Translations under genes and position numbers: made by a program
Source: Bacillota bacterium
Lineage (GTDB): Bacteria > Bacillota > Desulfotomaculia > Desulfotomaculales > Desulforudaceae
Length of the DNA stretch: 64,000 nt
Assembly: GCA_040757205.1 (NCBI GenBank)
Contig: JBFLXL010000001.1
Span: 186,001-250,000 of the forward strand
Direction: 5' to 3'
Notes under the pieces: model-generated
The model's database searches: none
What the model was told of the DNA's origin: nothing
Seen by the model: the letters and a program-made list of their open reading frames with translations, nothing else
Part shown: positions 17,665 to 26,319 of the stretch, piece after piece
How positions within the stretch are numbered: position 1 is the first letter of the stretch
How the letters are laid out: every line of letters starts with the position of its first letter

Positions 17665-18243
17665 TTAGCGCCTTCCGGCCAACGAAAGCATCAACTCCTG
17701 CTCGCCGCTGGTGAGCAGGACGGTGCCGGGGCCGATCTCGGCAACGGTCCAGACGCTTTGCACCAGATCGCCTTCGGACACCACGTAGGCGGCTCCGCCG
17801 GCCTCGATGATGGCCAGGTCGCCCCCGCGGCCGCCCAGGATGACGCCGACCAGTTCCAGGGGGGCCGCAAACGGATCTTTGATCGGTTTGCGCTCGGAAG
17901 TCTCTTCCGGTGGCGGGTCCAGCGGCCTCTTGGTCTCTGGCAATACTTCGTATGCCTGCCCGGCTTTGTCCGTGCCGGTTGCGGGTGGGGCCTGGGGGTT
18001 GGGGACGTTGGCGGCATCGGGCTTCCGGATGGCGTACGCTACCGTGCCCGCGGCGATGACCACCAGCACGACACCCGCCGCCGCGACGATCCGCAGGCGG
18101 CGATTAAAGAACCCGGTCCTGTCGGCGGTCCGTTTCACAAAAGCGCTGCCCGCCGCCGCAACCGCCCGCAGGCGGCGTCTGAAAAACCCGGTCTTGCTGC
18201 TGCCGGTCTGTTCCACGTTGACTTCAAGTTTGTTCTCGGCCAC
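17665..18243 (-). CDS. PilP/GspC-like pilus envelope protein
   Basis: 192 aa. A basic cytoplasmic N-terminus is followed by one transmembrane helix (about 51-70: IVAAAGVVLVVIAAGTVAY), a proline-rich linker and a C-terminal homology-region domain: KDPFAAPLELVGVILGGRGG...AYVVSEGD, the typical pattern of PilP and GspC. The N-terminus contains an internal duplication with a 25-aa period (TGFFRRRLRAVAAAG / TGFFNRRLRIVAAAG; unit K). Upstream gene of the secretin-like protein. PilP normally links PilNO to the secretin. Confidence 0.75.
   Translation of the reverse strand: MAENKLEVNVEQTGSSKTGFFRRRLRAVAAAGSAFVKRTADRTGFFNRRLRIVAAAGVVLVVIAAGTVAYAIRKPDAANVPNPQAPPATGTDKAGQAYEVLPETKRPLDPPPEETSERKPIKDPFAAPLELVGVILGGRGGDLAIIEAGGAAYVVSEGDLVQSVWTVAEIGPGTVLLTSGEQELMLSLAGRR
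18074..18196. repeat. repeat-insert-repeat unit K (inside the PilP-like gene)
   Basis: Copies 18074-18121 and 18149-18196 (48 bp, 9 mismatches, 7 of them transitions, offset 75, in frame) flank a 27-bp insert. Looks older than the other units. Confidence 0.75.
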
Positions 18244-18507
18244 GCCAAACCCTTTCTTCTCCCTACCTGTATCGGCCGTGGAACGCCGAAACTAAAGAGA
18301 GTATAAACCTTGGTACGCCGCCCCACTCGTTTGAATATAAAGGGCATTCGACACAATATTTGAATTTCCCTCCCGGATTTTGGGGTGCAACTAAATGTCT
18401 TGCCGTATGGTCGACAATATTGCACATGATTTCTGGAATATCTATACTGAACATGTTGCTTTTGTGTTTCGGCGCTCTTGGGTTTAAACCGAAAAGTGGG
18501 GGTGCGG

Positions 18508-19260
18508 GTGATTCTGGAGAGCCTTCTGATCTTCGTCCTGGGAACCATTGTGGGCAGCTTTTTGAACGTCTGCATCCACCGCCTCCCGGCCGGGGAATCG
18601 GTGGTGTTTCCGCCGTCGCGGTGTGTCTCCTGCGGGGCGAAACTGGGCTTCATCGATCTGGTGCCGGTGTTCAGCTTCCTGTACTTGCGGGGGCGTTGCC
18701 GCCGGTGCGGGGCGCCTTTTTCGTGGCAGTACCCGTTGGTGGAGTTCGCCGCCGGTTTGTTGTTTGTCCTGGCCTGGCTGCGGTTCGGCGCCGGTTGGGC
18801 GACGCCGGCCGCCTGGGCGCTCATCTCGGTGCTGATCGTGGCCGCGGTGATCGACCTCCGCCACCGGATCATTCCGAACCGGCTGATTCTGGCCGGTCTG
18901 GTTTTGGGGTTGCCGCTGGTGGCGCTCCAGTCCTGGACCTCTCTGCTGTGGGGCGTGGCCGCTCTTTTCGGAGCGGGCCTTTTGATGTTGGCCATCGCGG
19001 TGGTGTCCCGGGGGGGCATGGGCGGCGGCGACGTCAAACTCGCGGCGCTGATGGGGCTCTACCTGGGTCCCGCCAGCGTGGCCGCGGCGCTGTTTCTGGC
19101 CTTTTTGGCCGGGGGCGCGGCGGCGGTGTTGCTCCTGGCCACCGGCCGGAAGGGCCGGAAGGACCCGGTACCGTTCGGGCCGTACCTGGCGTTGGGAGGC
19201 ATCCTGGCCGTGCTGTGGGGAAGGGAGATAATCAACTGGTATTTTGGTTTGTGGCGTTAG
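18508..19260 (+). CDS. pilD: prepilin peptidase / N-methyltransferase
   Basis: About 250 aa integral membrane protein. N-terminal GSFLNVCIHRLP and the four-cysteine zinc motif (CVSC and CRRC) define the bifunctional class. The catalytic aspartates lie in VIDLRHRIIPNR and GGGDVKL (GxGD protease). It cleaves and N-methylates all prepilins of both clusters, since cluster 2 has no peptidase of its own. Start GTG 18508 has GGGGGTG upstream; an in-frame TTG at 18478 would add 10 residues. Confidence 0.92.
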   Translation: MILESLLIFVLGTIVGSFLNVCIHRLPAGESVVFPPSRCVSCGAKLGFIDLVPVFSFLYLRGRCRRCGAPFSWQYPLVEFAAGLLFVLAWLRFGAGWATPAAWALISVLIVAAVIDLRHRIIPNRLILAGLVLGLPLVALQSWTSLLWGVAALFGAGLLMLAIAVVSRGGMGGGDVKLAALMGLYLGPASVAAALFLAFLAGGAAAVLLLATGRKGRKDPVPFGPYLALGGILAVLWGREIINWYFGLWR

Positions 19261-19329
19261 GGCCGCCGGAAAGGAAACGGCGGAAAAAGTAAATGCCGCC
19301 TTATTAATGAAATGAAAGCAGGGCGCTGA

Positions 19330-20427
19330 ATGCGGATCGACGAAATCCTGAGGCAGGCCTGCAAGCTCGGGGCCTCGGACGTGCACCTGACGGTGGACAG
19401 CCCGCCGGCCTTCCGCCTGCACGGCGCGCTCCTGCCGCTTGATGCTCCGGAATGGCAGGGGCGGCCGGAGATCGACCCTTCGTACGTGCGGGCCCTGACT
19501 CCGGCCGATACCGACCGGCTGGCCCGGCAACTCATCGCTCCGGAGCGGTACGATGATTTTCTCCGAGCCGGGGATTTGGACTTTGCGTACACCATCGAGG
19601 GCATGGGGCGCTTCCGGGTGAACGCCTACAAGCAAAAGGGCAGCGTGGCGTTGGCCATCCGCCTGATCAACTCCCGGATCCTTTCGTTCACCGAACTCGG
19701 CCTGCCGGAGATTCTGGCCGATCTGTCCCGCCGGCCCCGGGGGCTGGTCCTGGTGACCGGTCCGGCCGGGAGCGGCAAGTCAACGACCCTGGCTTCGATG
19801 ATCGACCTGGTCAATGGTGAGCGGCACGAGCACATCATCACCCTGGAAGACCCGATCGAGTTCATCCACGGGCACAAGCAATGCCGGGTGAACCAGAGGG
19901 AGATCGGGCTGGATACCGGCTCCTTCGCCGACGCTCTGCACGCCGCCTTGCGCGAGGACCCCGACGTCATCCTGGTGGGCGAGATGCGCGACCCGGAGAC
20001 GGTTGGGATCGCCCTGACGGCGGCCGAGACCGGCCATCTGGTTTTGGCCACCCTGCACACCGCCGGCGCCGCCCAGACCGTAGACCGGATCATCGACGTC
20101 TTCCCCCCGCATCAGCAGCGGCAGATCCGGGTGCAACTGGCCGGTGCGATCCAGGGCGTAGTGGCGCAGCAGCTCATCCCCCGCAGCGATAAACCGGGAC
20201 GGGTGGCGGCGGTGGAAATAATGGTGGGCACGCCCGCGATACGCAACCTGATCCGCGAGGGCAAGACCCACCAGATTAGCAACCAGATTCAGACCGGAGC
20301 GAAGTACGGCATGCAAACGCTGGATATGAGCCTGCGCACACTCTATCAGAACAACTTGATCAGCCGGCAGGAGGCGCTCAACCGGGCGGCCGACCCGGAA
20401 AGCCTCCGGAAGATGATGGAAGAGTAA
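19330..20427 (+). CDS. pilT: type IV pilus retraction ATPase PilT (copy 2)
   Basis: 365 aa, with SDVHL near residue 17, Walker A GPAGSGKST, Walker B VILVGEMRD, His box GHLVLATLHT and the PilT hallmark AIRNLIREGK. A central region (LTPADTDRLARQL) matches PilT N-domains. Roughly similar to the first PilT in architecture but clearly diverged; having two retraction ATPases in one cluster suggests different speeds or one acting as a PilU-type helper. Confidence 0.93.
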   Translation: MRIDEILRQACKLGASDVHLTVDSPPAFRLHGALLPLDAPEWQGRPEIDPSYVRALTPADTDRLARQLIAPERYDDFLRAGDLDFAYTIEGMGRFRVNAYKQKGSVALAIRLINSRILSFTELGLPEILADLSRRPRGLVLVTGPAGSGKSTTLASMIDLVNGERHEHIITLEDPIEFIHGHKQCRVNQREIGLDTGSFADALHAALREDPDVILVGEMRDPETVGIALTAAETGHLVLATLHTAGAAQTVDRIIDVFPPHQQRQIRVQLAGAIQGVVAQQLIPRSDKPGRVAAVEIMVGTPAIRNLIREGKTHQISNQIQTGAKYGMQTLDMSLRTLYQNNLISRQEALNRAADPESLRKMMEE

Positions 20428-20466
20428 CCGGTTGCGGCGCCCGCGGCGTCTCTGGAAACAAGGCGA

Positions 20467-20491
20467 AAACGGCGAAGAATCAAGAACAAAC
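20467..20491. repeat. 25-bp dispersed repeat, copy 1
   Basis: The same 25 bp (one mismatch) occur at 28527-28551. Both copies stand 27-46 bp ahead of a gene start and both are preceded by ACCGGTTG. No function apparent. Confidence 0.8.
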
Positions 20492-20536
20492 ACCGGGTTC
20501 TGGCGGCAGGCAACAAATGGAGAGGCTGGGGCGTTA

Positions 20537-21640
20537 ATGGACAGGCGAGTTCAAATCCCGGAACAACACTGGCGGGTAATCCTGGAAACGAGCCTTTTGC
20601 TTAATTCCCAACTGGAACTGGACAGGCTGCTGGACCTGGTGCTGGAGAAAGCCATTGAAGTGGTGGAGGCGGAGGCCGGCACCCTCTGGCTGGTGGAGGA
20701 TGATGGTTTTCTGGTGCCGGTGGTGGCGCGGGGGCCCAAGGCCGACGCCCTCAAGGGGCTCCGCCTGGAGCCCGGGGAGGGAATGGCCGGGCAGGTGGTG
20801 GCCGATAACAAGCCGCGGCTGGTGGAGGACGTGCGCCGGGATCCGGCCTGGGCCAAGAGGTTCGACCAGGCCACCGGATTTGCCACCGTGTCCCTGCTGT
20901 GCATCCCCCTGCGCGCGCGCCGGGAAGTGATCGGTTGTCTGCAACTGGTCAACAAGCGGGGCCAACGGCAGTTTAGTCCGTACGACCAGGAGATTGCCAT
21001 GGCCTTTGCCGGGCAGGCCGCCATTGCTCTCGAGAACAGCCGCCTGTACACTTGGCAGAACCAGTTGCTGAACAGTCTGATCAGAGTTCTGGCGTCCGCT
21101 TTGGACGCCCGCGATCAGTATACCCGCGGCCATTCGGAGCGGGTCAGCCGGTACTCAGTGCTGGCCGCCCGGGAGATGGGACTGAATGCGGCGGATCTGG
21201 AGATGCTGGAGCGGGTGGCGCTCCTGCACGACGTCGGGAAGATCGGTATCCGGGACGCCGTACTTCTGCAGGAGGGGCCCCTGGACCAGGAGAAGTGGCA
21301 GATTATGAAGAGCCACACCGAAATCGGGGCCCGCATCCTGGCCGGCGTAAAGCCCGCGCACCTGGCCGGGAAGATGTACGAGGGGGCGCTGTGCCACCAG
21401 GAGCGGCATGACGGAGGCGGTTACCCCCGGGGACTGAAGGGCGGGGAAATCCCTTTGTTCGCCCGGCTCATCGCCGCCGCGGACGCTTTCGACGCCATTA
21501 CCACCGACCGCCCCTACCGCAAGGGCGCGAGCTTTTCAAAGGCCCTGGAGGAGATCGACCGCTGTGCCGGCGCCCAGTTTGACCCGGAGGTGGCGCAAGC
21601 GTTTGTCCGGGCGATCAAGAAGGAGTATGGGCTGGAATAG
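20537..21640 (+). CDS. GAF domain HD-GYP phosphodiesterase
   Basis: 367 aa. GAF domain about 20-165 (AGTLWLVEDDG, GEGMAGQVV, LLCIPLRARREVIGCLQLVNK) and HD-GYP domain about 180-365: HSERVSRYS, HDVGKIGI (H231, D232), HDGGGYPRGL with the GYP triplet. The usual HHE before this motif reads HQE (287-289). HD-GYP enzymes hydrolyse c-di-GMP (some other cyclic dinucleotides). Its position directly after pilT, and the MshEN domains of both PilB proteins, suggest a role in pilus control. ATG at 20537 is chosen for protein length; upstream is a dispersed repeat. Confidence 0.88.
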   Translation: MDRRVQIPEQHWRVILETSLLLNSQLELDRLLDLVLEKAIEVVEAEAGTLWLVEDDGFLVPVVARGPKADALKGLRLEPGEGMAGQVVADNKPRLVEDVRRDPAWAKRFDQATGFATVSLLCIPLRARREVIGCLQLVNKRGQRQFSPYDQEIAMAFAGQAAIALENSRLYTWQNQLLNSLIRVLASALDARDQYTRGHSERVSRYSVLAAREMGLNAADLEMLERVALLHDVGKIGIRDAVLLQEGPLDQEKWQIMKSHTEIGARILAGVKPAHLAGKMYEGALCHQERHDGGGYPRGLKGGEIPLFARLIAAADAFDAITTDRPYRKGASFSKALEEIDRCAGAQFDPEVAQAFVRAIKKEYGLE

Positions 21641-21704
21641 TGCGGCCCGGCGACCGCCGCTGCGGACAACAGGCCGGGTTGATGCCGAAAACCAAACCGG
21701 ACTG

Positions 21705-22043
21705 CTAAAGCAAGGTCGCCACGGCCAGGATGACGATATGCCAGGACTGATCGATCATGGTTTTCAGCCACTGGCTGTCCGGTGTTCCGGTAATGCTTTT
21801 TGCCCATAGATCCGTCAGGTTGCGTCGATCCAGCAGGATGTGGCTGAAAAACACCAGGCCGACGGCGACCGGAGAGAGCCCGCCCGCGGGGAGCGCCAAC
21901 AGTGCGACCACGGCCGTGTAGACGAAACAGTGGGCCAGCAGCGGGGGCCACTCCCGGGCTTTTTTCTCGGCCATCCAGCGGGTTTGCAGGAGAAAGTCTC
22001 CCACCAGGTGCCCGACCAGTAGCCATCCAAACAAGTTCATCAC
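21705..22043 (-). CDS. DUF3307 membrane protein
   Basis: 111-112 aa. HLVGDFLLQTRWMAEKK near the N-terminus is the hallmark of DUF3307, and three hydrophobic segments follow (LLAHCFVYTAVVALLAL, VAVGLVFFSHILLD, IVILAVATLL). Function unknown; some relatives are encoded near regulators or mobile elements. It is convergent with the HD-GYP gene. Start MM at 22043/22040 after a GGGAGAAC sequence. Confidence 0.75.
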   Translation of the reverse strand: MMNLFGWLLVGHLVGDFLLQTRWMAEKKAREWPPLLAHCFVYTAVVALLALPAGGLSPVAVGLVFFSHILLDRRNLTDLWAKSITGTPDSQWLKTMIDQSWHIVILAVATLL

Positions 22044-22354
22044 TATGTTCTCCCTATTTTACTCTTGAACAACCATACCGCGTGCGGTACCACATACGAT
22101 GAAAATTGCCCGACAACGAGACTTTGTATTTTTCGGGGAAGCGTCTAAGCGTCTATATATTTTTCCATAGAAAAACAAGCATGTCCTGCTGTGTGGGGCG
22201 CCGGAAAACCTTTCCCAAAAAAAACTTGAAGAACTTGCAGGAATCTTTAGCATTAGGACTAAATCAACCACTTAGCATAATATCCTAACCAACCAATTTT
22301 GTTTATATATAATCTAAGCTAATAAGGTCCGGACTTTCGGGAGGAGTGATCGTC
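22044..22354. other. AT-rich intergenic region before the SLH protein
   Basis: Clearly lower GC than its surroundings. It contains the palindrome TACCGCGTGCGGTA (22076-22089), a possible operator, and TATAAT at 22308-22313 without a clear -35. The region separates two divergent genes and probably holds both promoters. Confidence 0.45.
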
Positions 22355-24028
22355 GTGCATTCCTTGAAAAGATTGTTGGGATTTTTGTTTGTTCTACTAA
22401 TGGCGCTGCTGTTTTCATTTGCTACGGCTTACGCTGCGGTACCGGCCCAACAAGTCTCACCCTTTGCCGACGTGGATCCCGCCGAGCCCAACCTGCCATT
22501 CGTTAACTACCTGGTAAGCAAGCAGATCGTCGCCGGCTTCCCGGACGGCGCTTTCCGGCCGGCGGAACCCCTGACCCGCGCCCAGGCCACTGCGCTGATG
22601 GTCCGGGCGGCCGGGCTGGAAGCCGGGGATATCGCCACCACTACCTTCCGTGACGTTGCGCCGGGCCACTGGGCCTTTCAGGTCATCGGCGCCGCCGAAC
22701 GGGCCGGCTACCTGAGGGGCTTTCCCGACGGCACTTTCCGGCCCAACGAAGCCCTGACCCGGGCCCAAGCCGCCGCCCTGGTGATGCGGCTGGCCGGTGT
22801 CGGCGTGCCGGAAACGCCCCTGCCCGTGCCGGCCGACCTTCCGCCCGGCCATTGGGGGGCCAATGCCATCGCTGCCGGGCTTGACGCCGGCCTGGTCACC
22901 CGGCTTGACACCGACCGCTTTGCGCCCAACGAACCCGTTACCCGCCTGGAGATGGCCCGCGCCCTGGCCCTGGGCGTCACCCTGAGCCCGGACACCCGCG
23001 AGGTGCCCCTTACCGGGCGGCTGGTGCCCAAGAAAGGCACCGTCGAACTGAAGAGGGCCGGAGAGACTGATTACCGGGTGATTGACAGGGAAGAGGCGGT
23101 CGGCAAGGGTGACTGGATTCGGACCGGAACCGGCAGCCGAGCGGAAATCCTGTTCGACGACGGCAGCGGCTTGCTTTTGCAGGATGGCGTCCGCCTCGGG
23201 ATTAGCGGGGCGCGGGGTCTAACCTACGTACAGCGCAGCGGCTTGCCGGGCGTGGCCGTGGACCGGCTGGAAGTGGACCTCGAGAGCGGGAAGATCTTCA
23301 GCTACCTGTCCGAAAGCTACGGCTACCGGGTTGCTCCGCCGGCTAACCCGGTCACCATCCAGACCGGCGACCAGAGACCCGTCCAGCCGGTCCTGCTCTC
23401 CCAAACGCCCACCCGGCCTGCAGGCGTACCCTGGTGGAAAGAGCCGACGCAGAAACGCGTGCGGGTTCAGGTGAACATGCCGTTCGGCGTGGCCGGTGTC
23501 CGCGGGAGCACGGTGGCCTTCGCCGTCCTGCCCGACGGCCGCGGGGAGATCACCAACCTGACCGGCGACGTGGTGGCGATGTCCGGCGCCCTCGTCGTCG
23601 ACATCCCGCCGAACTTCGCTACGGCGATCGCCTCCCTCGGCGTGGTGGAAATGCCCGAAGAAATGACCATGCAACAGTTGGCGGCTTTTATTGAACTAGA
23701 AGTCCGGGAGTTTCTGGAGCGCCAGGCCACGGTGGCCGAAGAGAACCGGGCCGCCGCGCCTGGCGTGCCGCCGTCTCCGGAAGAAAAGATCTTGCTGGAT
23801 GAAATCGATGAAATCGAAGAAAAGACCTTGCTGGATGAAATCGATGAAATCGAAGAAAAGACCTTGCTGGATGAAATCCGCGACGTGCTCAAGACGGCGG
23901 CGACGACGGTGGAAGCCGGCAGACCCTCTCCGCCGCCTGATGCCGGAGGGGATGCCAGAGGGGACGCCGGAGGGGATGCCGGATGGGGCGCGACACCGCC
24001 AGGCAACGGCTACCACGAGCATTTTTGA
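22355..24028 (+). CDS. S-layer homology (SLH) protein with FecR domain
   Basis: 557 aa. Signal peptide (LLGFLFVLLMALLFSFATAYA), then three SLH domains (about 35-215; FPDGAFRPAEPLTRAQA, FPDGTFRPNEALTRAQA, a diverged third) for cell-wall anchoring. A FecR-like domain follows (about 225-400: AVGKGDWIRTGTGSRAEILF; VNMPFGVAGVRGSTVAF). The tail has an acidic 13-aa repeat LLDEIDEIEEKT and a Gly/Asp-rich end. GTG at 22355 is 10 nt after GGGAGG. Paired with a CHASE2 cyclase downstream, as FecR-type and CHASE2 proteins often are. Probably an exported sensor or scaffold. Confidence 0.85.
   Translation: MHSLKRLLGFLFVLLMALLFSFATAYAAVPAQQVSPFADVDPAEPNLPFVNYLVSKQIVAGFPDGAFRPAEPLTRAQATALMVRAAGLEAGDIATTTFRDVAPGHWAFQVIGAAERAGYLRGFPDGTFRPNEALTRAQAAALVMRLAGVGVPETPLPVPADLPPGHWGANAIAAGLDAGLVTRLDTDRFAPNEPVTRLEMARALALGVTLSPDTREVPLTGRLVPKKGTVELKRAGETDYRVIDREEAVGKGDWIRTGTGSRAEILFDDGSGLLLQDGVRLGISGARGLTYVQRSGLPGVAVDRLEVDLESGKIFSYLSESYGYRVAPPANPVTIQTGDQRPVQPVLLSQTPTRPAGVPWWKEPTQKRVRVQVNMPFGVAGVRGSTVAFAVLPDGRGEITNLTGDVVAMSGALVVDIPPNFATAIASLGVVEMPEEMTMQQLAAFIELEVREFLERQATVAEENRAAAPGVPPSPEEKILLDEIDEIEEKTLLDEIDEIEEKTLLDEIRDVLKTAATTVEAGRPSPPPDAGGDARGDAGGDAGWGATPPGNGYHEHF
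23788..23879 (+). repeat. 39-bp tandem repeat inside the SLH gene
   Basis: About 2.4 copies of a 39-bp unit encoding LLDEIDEIEEKT. Likely a copy-number-variable, coiled-coil-like acidic spacer. Confidence 0.9.
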
Positions 24029-24128
24029 TCCCCTTAGCAAGATTTCGTCTTCATCCCGGACCGGCTGAGGAACGGCGCCGGGCACCCAGATCGTGATTCA
24101 TTACCTGTTAACGCGGCTGGTGTAAGGG

Positions 24129-24158
24129 ACTCCTCCGGGATGCCGGGGGAGTTCTTTT
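24129..24158 (+). terminator. rho-independent terminator after the SLH gene
   Basis: ACTCCTCCGG (24129-24138) pairs with CCGGGGGAGT (24143-24152) through a GATG loop and is followed by TCTTTT. Confidence 0.75.
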
Positions 24159-24272
24159 GTGCCTCTTCAGGATTCATGGCAAAAAGGGTGCAGGCCGGGC
24201 AGGAGAATAGGGCTGTGTTGGTTAACTCAACTTCAACATCGAGTTGCCGGGTGCGGGTGGGAGCGTGATGCG

Positions 24273-26105
24273 GTGGCGTCCAGGTTGAAGTTCCTCGCCG
24301 TTCCCCTGGTGATTTTGCTGCTTGCCGTGACGCTCACGCTGGCGGGGGCCTGGGAGCGGTTTGAGCACATGATTTACGACGGCTGGTTCAACCTGCGGGG
24401 GGTGCAGGAGCCCAGCGGTCAGGTGGTGATCGTCGGCATCGACGACGAATCCATCTATGAGTTGGGCTACCCGATTCCTCGGGATCTGCACGCCGGTCTT
24501 CTGGCCAATCTGCGCCACGCCGCGGTCGTGTCCTTCGACTTTCTGTCCGACTACCCCACCGGCGCGGAGGTCGACGCCGCCTTCGGCGGGGCCATCGCCG
24601 AACACGGGCGGGTGGTGCTGGTCTGCGCCAGCTTGGGGGTGCGCCGGGATGAGGACGGCGAGTACTACCAGGACCTGCGCTTTCCGATCCCCGAACTGAT
24701 CGAGGGCGCGGCGGGGATCGGATTCATCAATATGCCCACCGATTTTGACAACGTGGTGCGCCGGGTGTTGGTGGTCAACCCGCTGGGTGACGGTATGTAC
24801 CTGCCCGGGTTTCACCTGGCCACGCTGATGGCCGCCCGGGGACTCAACCCCGCCGATGTGCGCCTGGACAACGTCAACCGGCGGGTGCTGGTGGGAGAGG
24901 ACATCGCCGTCCCCATCGACCGCCACGTGAACGTATTGACCAACTTCTGGGGCCCCGGGGGCACTTTCGAGACAATCAGTTACGTCGGGGTGCTGGACGG
25001 CCGGGTGCCGGCCGCGTTCTTCGACGGCAAAATCGTGTTGGTCGGACCCACCACCCCGCTGGCCCAGGACATCTACAACACGCCGTTTACCAGGAGCAAC
25101 ATCGTGCAACGGGGCGCGCTGCCCGCACCAGGGGTGGAATTGCACGCCGGAGCAATTGAGACGTACCTGACGGAGTCGTACTTTCACCGGGCCGGGCCGG
25201 CGGTGAACCTCTCCGTGCTGGTCATCCTGGGGCTGGCCGTCGCGTTCACCACCCGCCGCCTGAACGCGGTGGCCGGGACGGCCTGTCTTTTGCTGCTGGT
25301 CGCCGGAAGCACCGCCACGGTCTACCATATCTGGCTTCAGGCGCATTACTGGCTGAACCTGGCCGGCCCCGCGATCCTGATGGTGCTGATGTTCACCGGG
25401 GTGACCACCGAGAACTTCCTGCGGGCCGAGTTGGAGAAACGCCGCACCCGGGCCGTTTTCGGGCGCTACGTTTCCCCGGCGGTCATGGAGGAGATCTTGC
25501 AAAACCAGGAGTTGATGGAACTGGGCGGCAAGCGGCGCGCGGTGAGTATTCTTTTTTCCGACATCCGGGGTTTCACCACTTACAGCGACACGCACCCGGC
25601 GGAGGAGGTCGTCGCGAAGCTCAATGAGTACCTGACCCGGATGACGGCGGCCATCTTCCGGCAGGGCGGCACCCTGGACAAATACCTCGGGGACGGGATC
25701 ATGGCCGTGTTTGGCGCGCCTGTGCCCTACGAGGACCACGCCGACCGGGCGGTGAAAGCGGCGCACGAAATGATGGAGGAACTCGAGAAGCTGAACGCTG
25801 TCTGGGAGGCCCGCGGGGAGGAGCGGTTCAAGATCGGGATCGGCATCAGCGCGGGCGAAGTGATCGTCGGCAACGTGGGCAGCCCGGAACGGATGGACTA
25901 CACGGTGATCGGCGGAGACGTCAACCTTGCGGCGCGATTGGAGAACTTGACCAAGGAACTTGGCACGCCGATGATTGTCAGCGTGCGGGTCTACGAACAA
26001 CTGCGGGATGAGGGTCTGCGCGGGCAGTTTGCTGAAATCGGGCGGGTGGCGGTGCGCGGCATCGCCGAACCGGTGGCCGTGTACGCCCTGATGAAGCCTG
26101 CTTAG
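24273..26105 (+). CDS. CHASE2-domain class III adenylate cyclase
   Basis: 610 aa from GTG 24273, which has GGGAG 9 nt upstream. One N-terminal transmembrane helix, an extracellular CHASE2 domain (about 30-320: VVIVGIDDESI, FDFLS, FFDGKIVLVGPT), three transmembrane helices (about 325-400), a short linker (RYVSPAVMEEIL) and a catalytic domain (about 415-605). Metal-binding Asp in FSDIRGF and LGDG, the adenine-selecting Lys in LDKYLGDG and Thr in DYTVIGGDVNLAARLE indicate an adenylate cyclase of the IIIb type. It should turn an external signal into cAMP; no cAMP receptor is in the window. Confidence 0.9.
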   Translation: MASRLKFLAVPLVILLLAVTLTLAGAWERFEHMIYDGWFNLRGVQEPSGQVVIVGIDDESIYELGYPIPRDLHAGLLANLRHAAVVSFDFLSDYPTGAEVDAAFGGAIAEHGRVVLVCASLGVRRDEDGEYYQDLRFPIPELIEGAAGIGFINMPTDFDNVVRRVLVVNPLGDGMYLPGFHLATLMAARGLNPADVRLDNVNRRVLVGEDIAVPIDRHVNVLTNFWGPGGTFETISYVGVLDGRVPAAFFDGKIVLVGPTTPLAQDIYNTPFTRSNIVQRGALPAPGVELHAGAIETYLTESYFHRAGPAVNLSVLVILGLAVAFTTRRLNAVAGTACLLLLVAGSTATVYHIWLQAHYWLNLAGPAILMVLMFTGVTTENFLRAELEKRRTRAVFGRYVSPAVMEEILQNQELMELGGKRRAVSILFSDIRGFTTYSDTHPAEEVVAKLNEYLTRMTAAIFRQGGTLDKYLGDGIMAVFGAPVPYEDHADRAVKAAHEMMEELEKLNAVWEARGEERFKIGIGISAGEVIVGNVGSPERMDYTVIGGDVNLAARLENLTKELGTPMIVSVRVYEQLRDEGLRGQFAEIGRVAVRGIAEPVAVYALMKPA

Positions 26106-26280
26106 ATCGGGGCGGACGGTCCGGCGGCAGGGCTTATTCCCCTGTGCGGCACCGCGGGAGCTACAAAGGACTGGCGCACGCCTTCAAAAACGTAAGTATA
26201 TCAATGCTTGCGAGGATCGGAGCCGGAAAACTCATCGTGCAGTTTTTGTCAAGAAATTGCAGAGCACAAGAGTTGGTGAG

Positions 26281-26302
26281 TATTTTTCGTGCGTCAGTCC
26301 TG
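26281..26302. repeat. 22-bp dispersed repeat, inverse copy near 43.3 kb
   Basis: Matches the inverse of 43292-43313 at 20 of 22 positions. It lies just upstream of the protease start. Confidence 0.7.
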
Positions 26303-26319
26303 GAAGGTACAGGGCGGAT

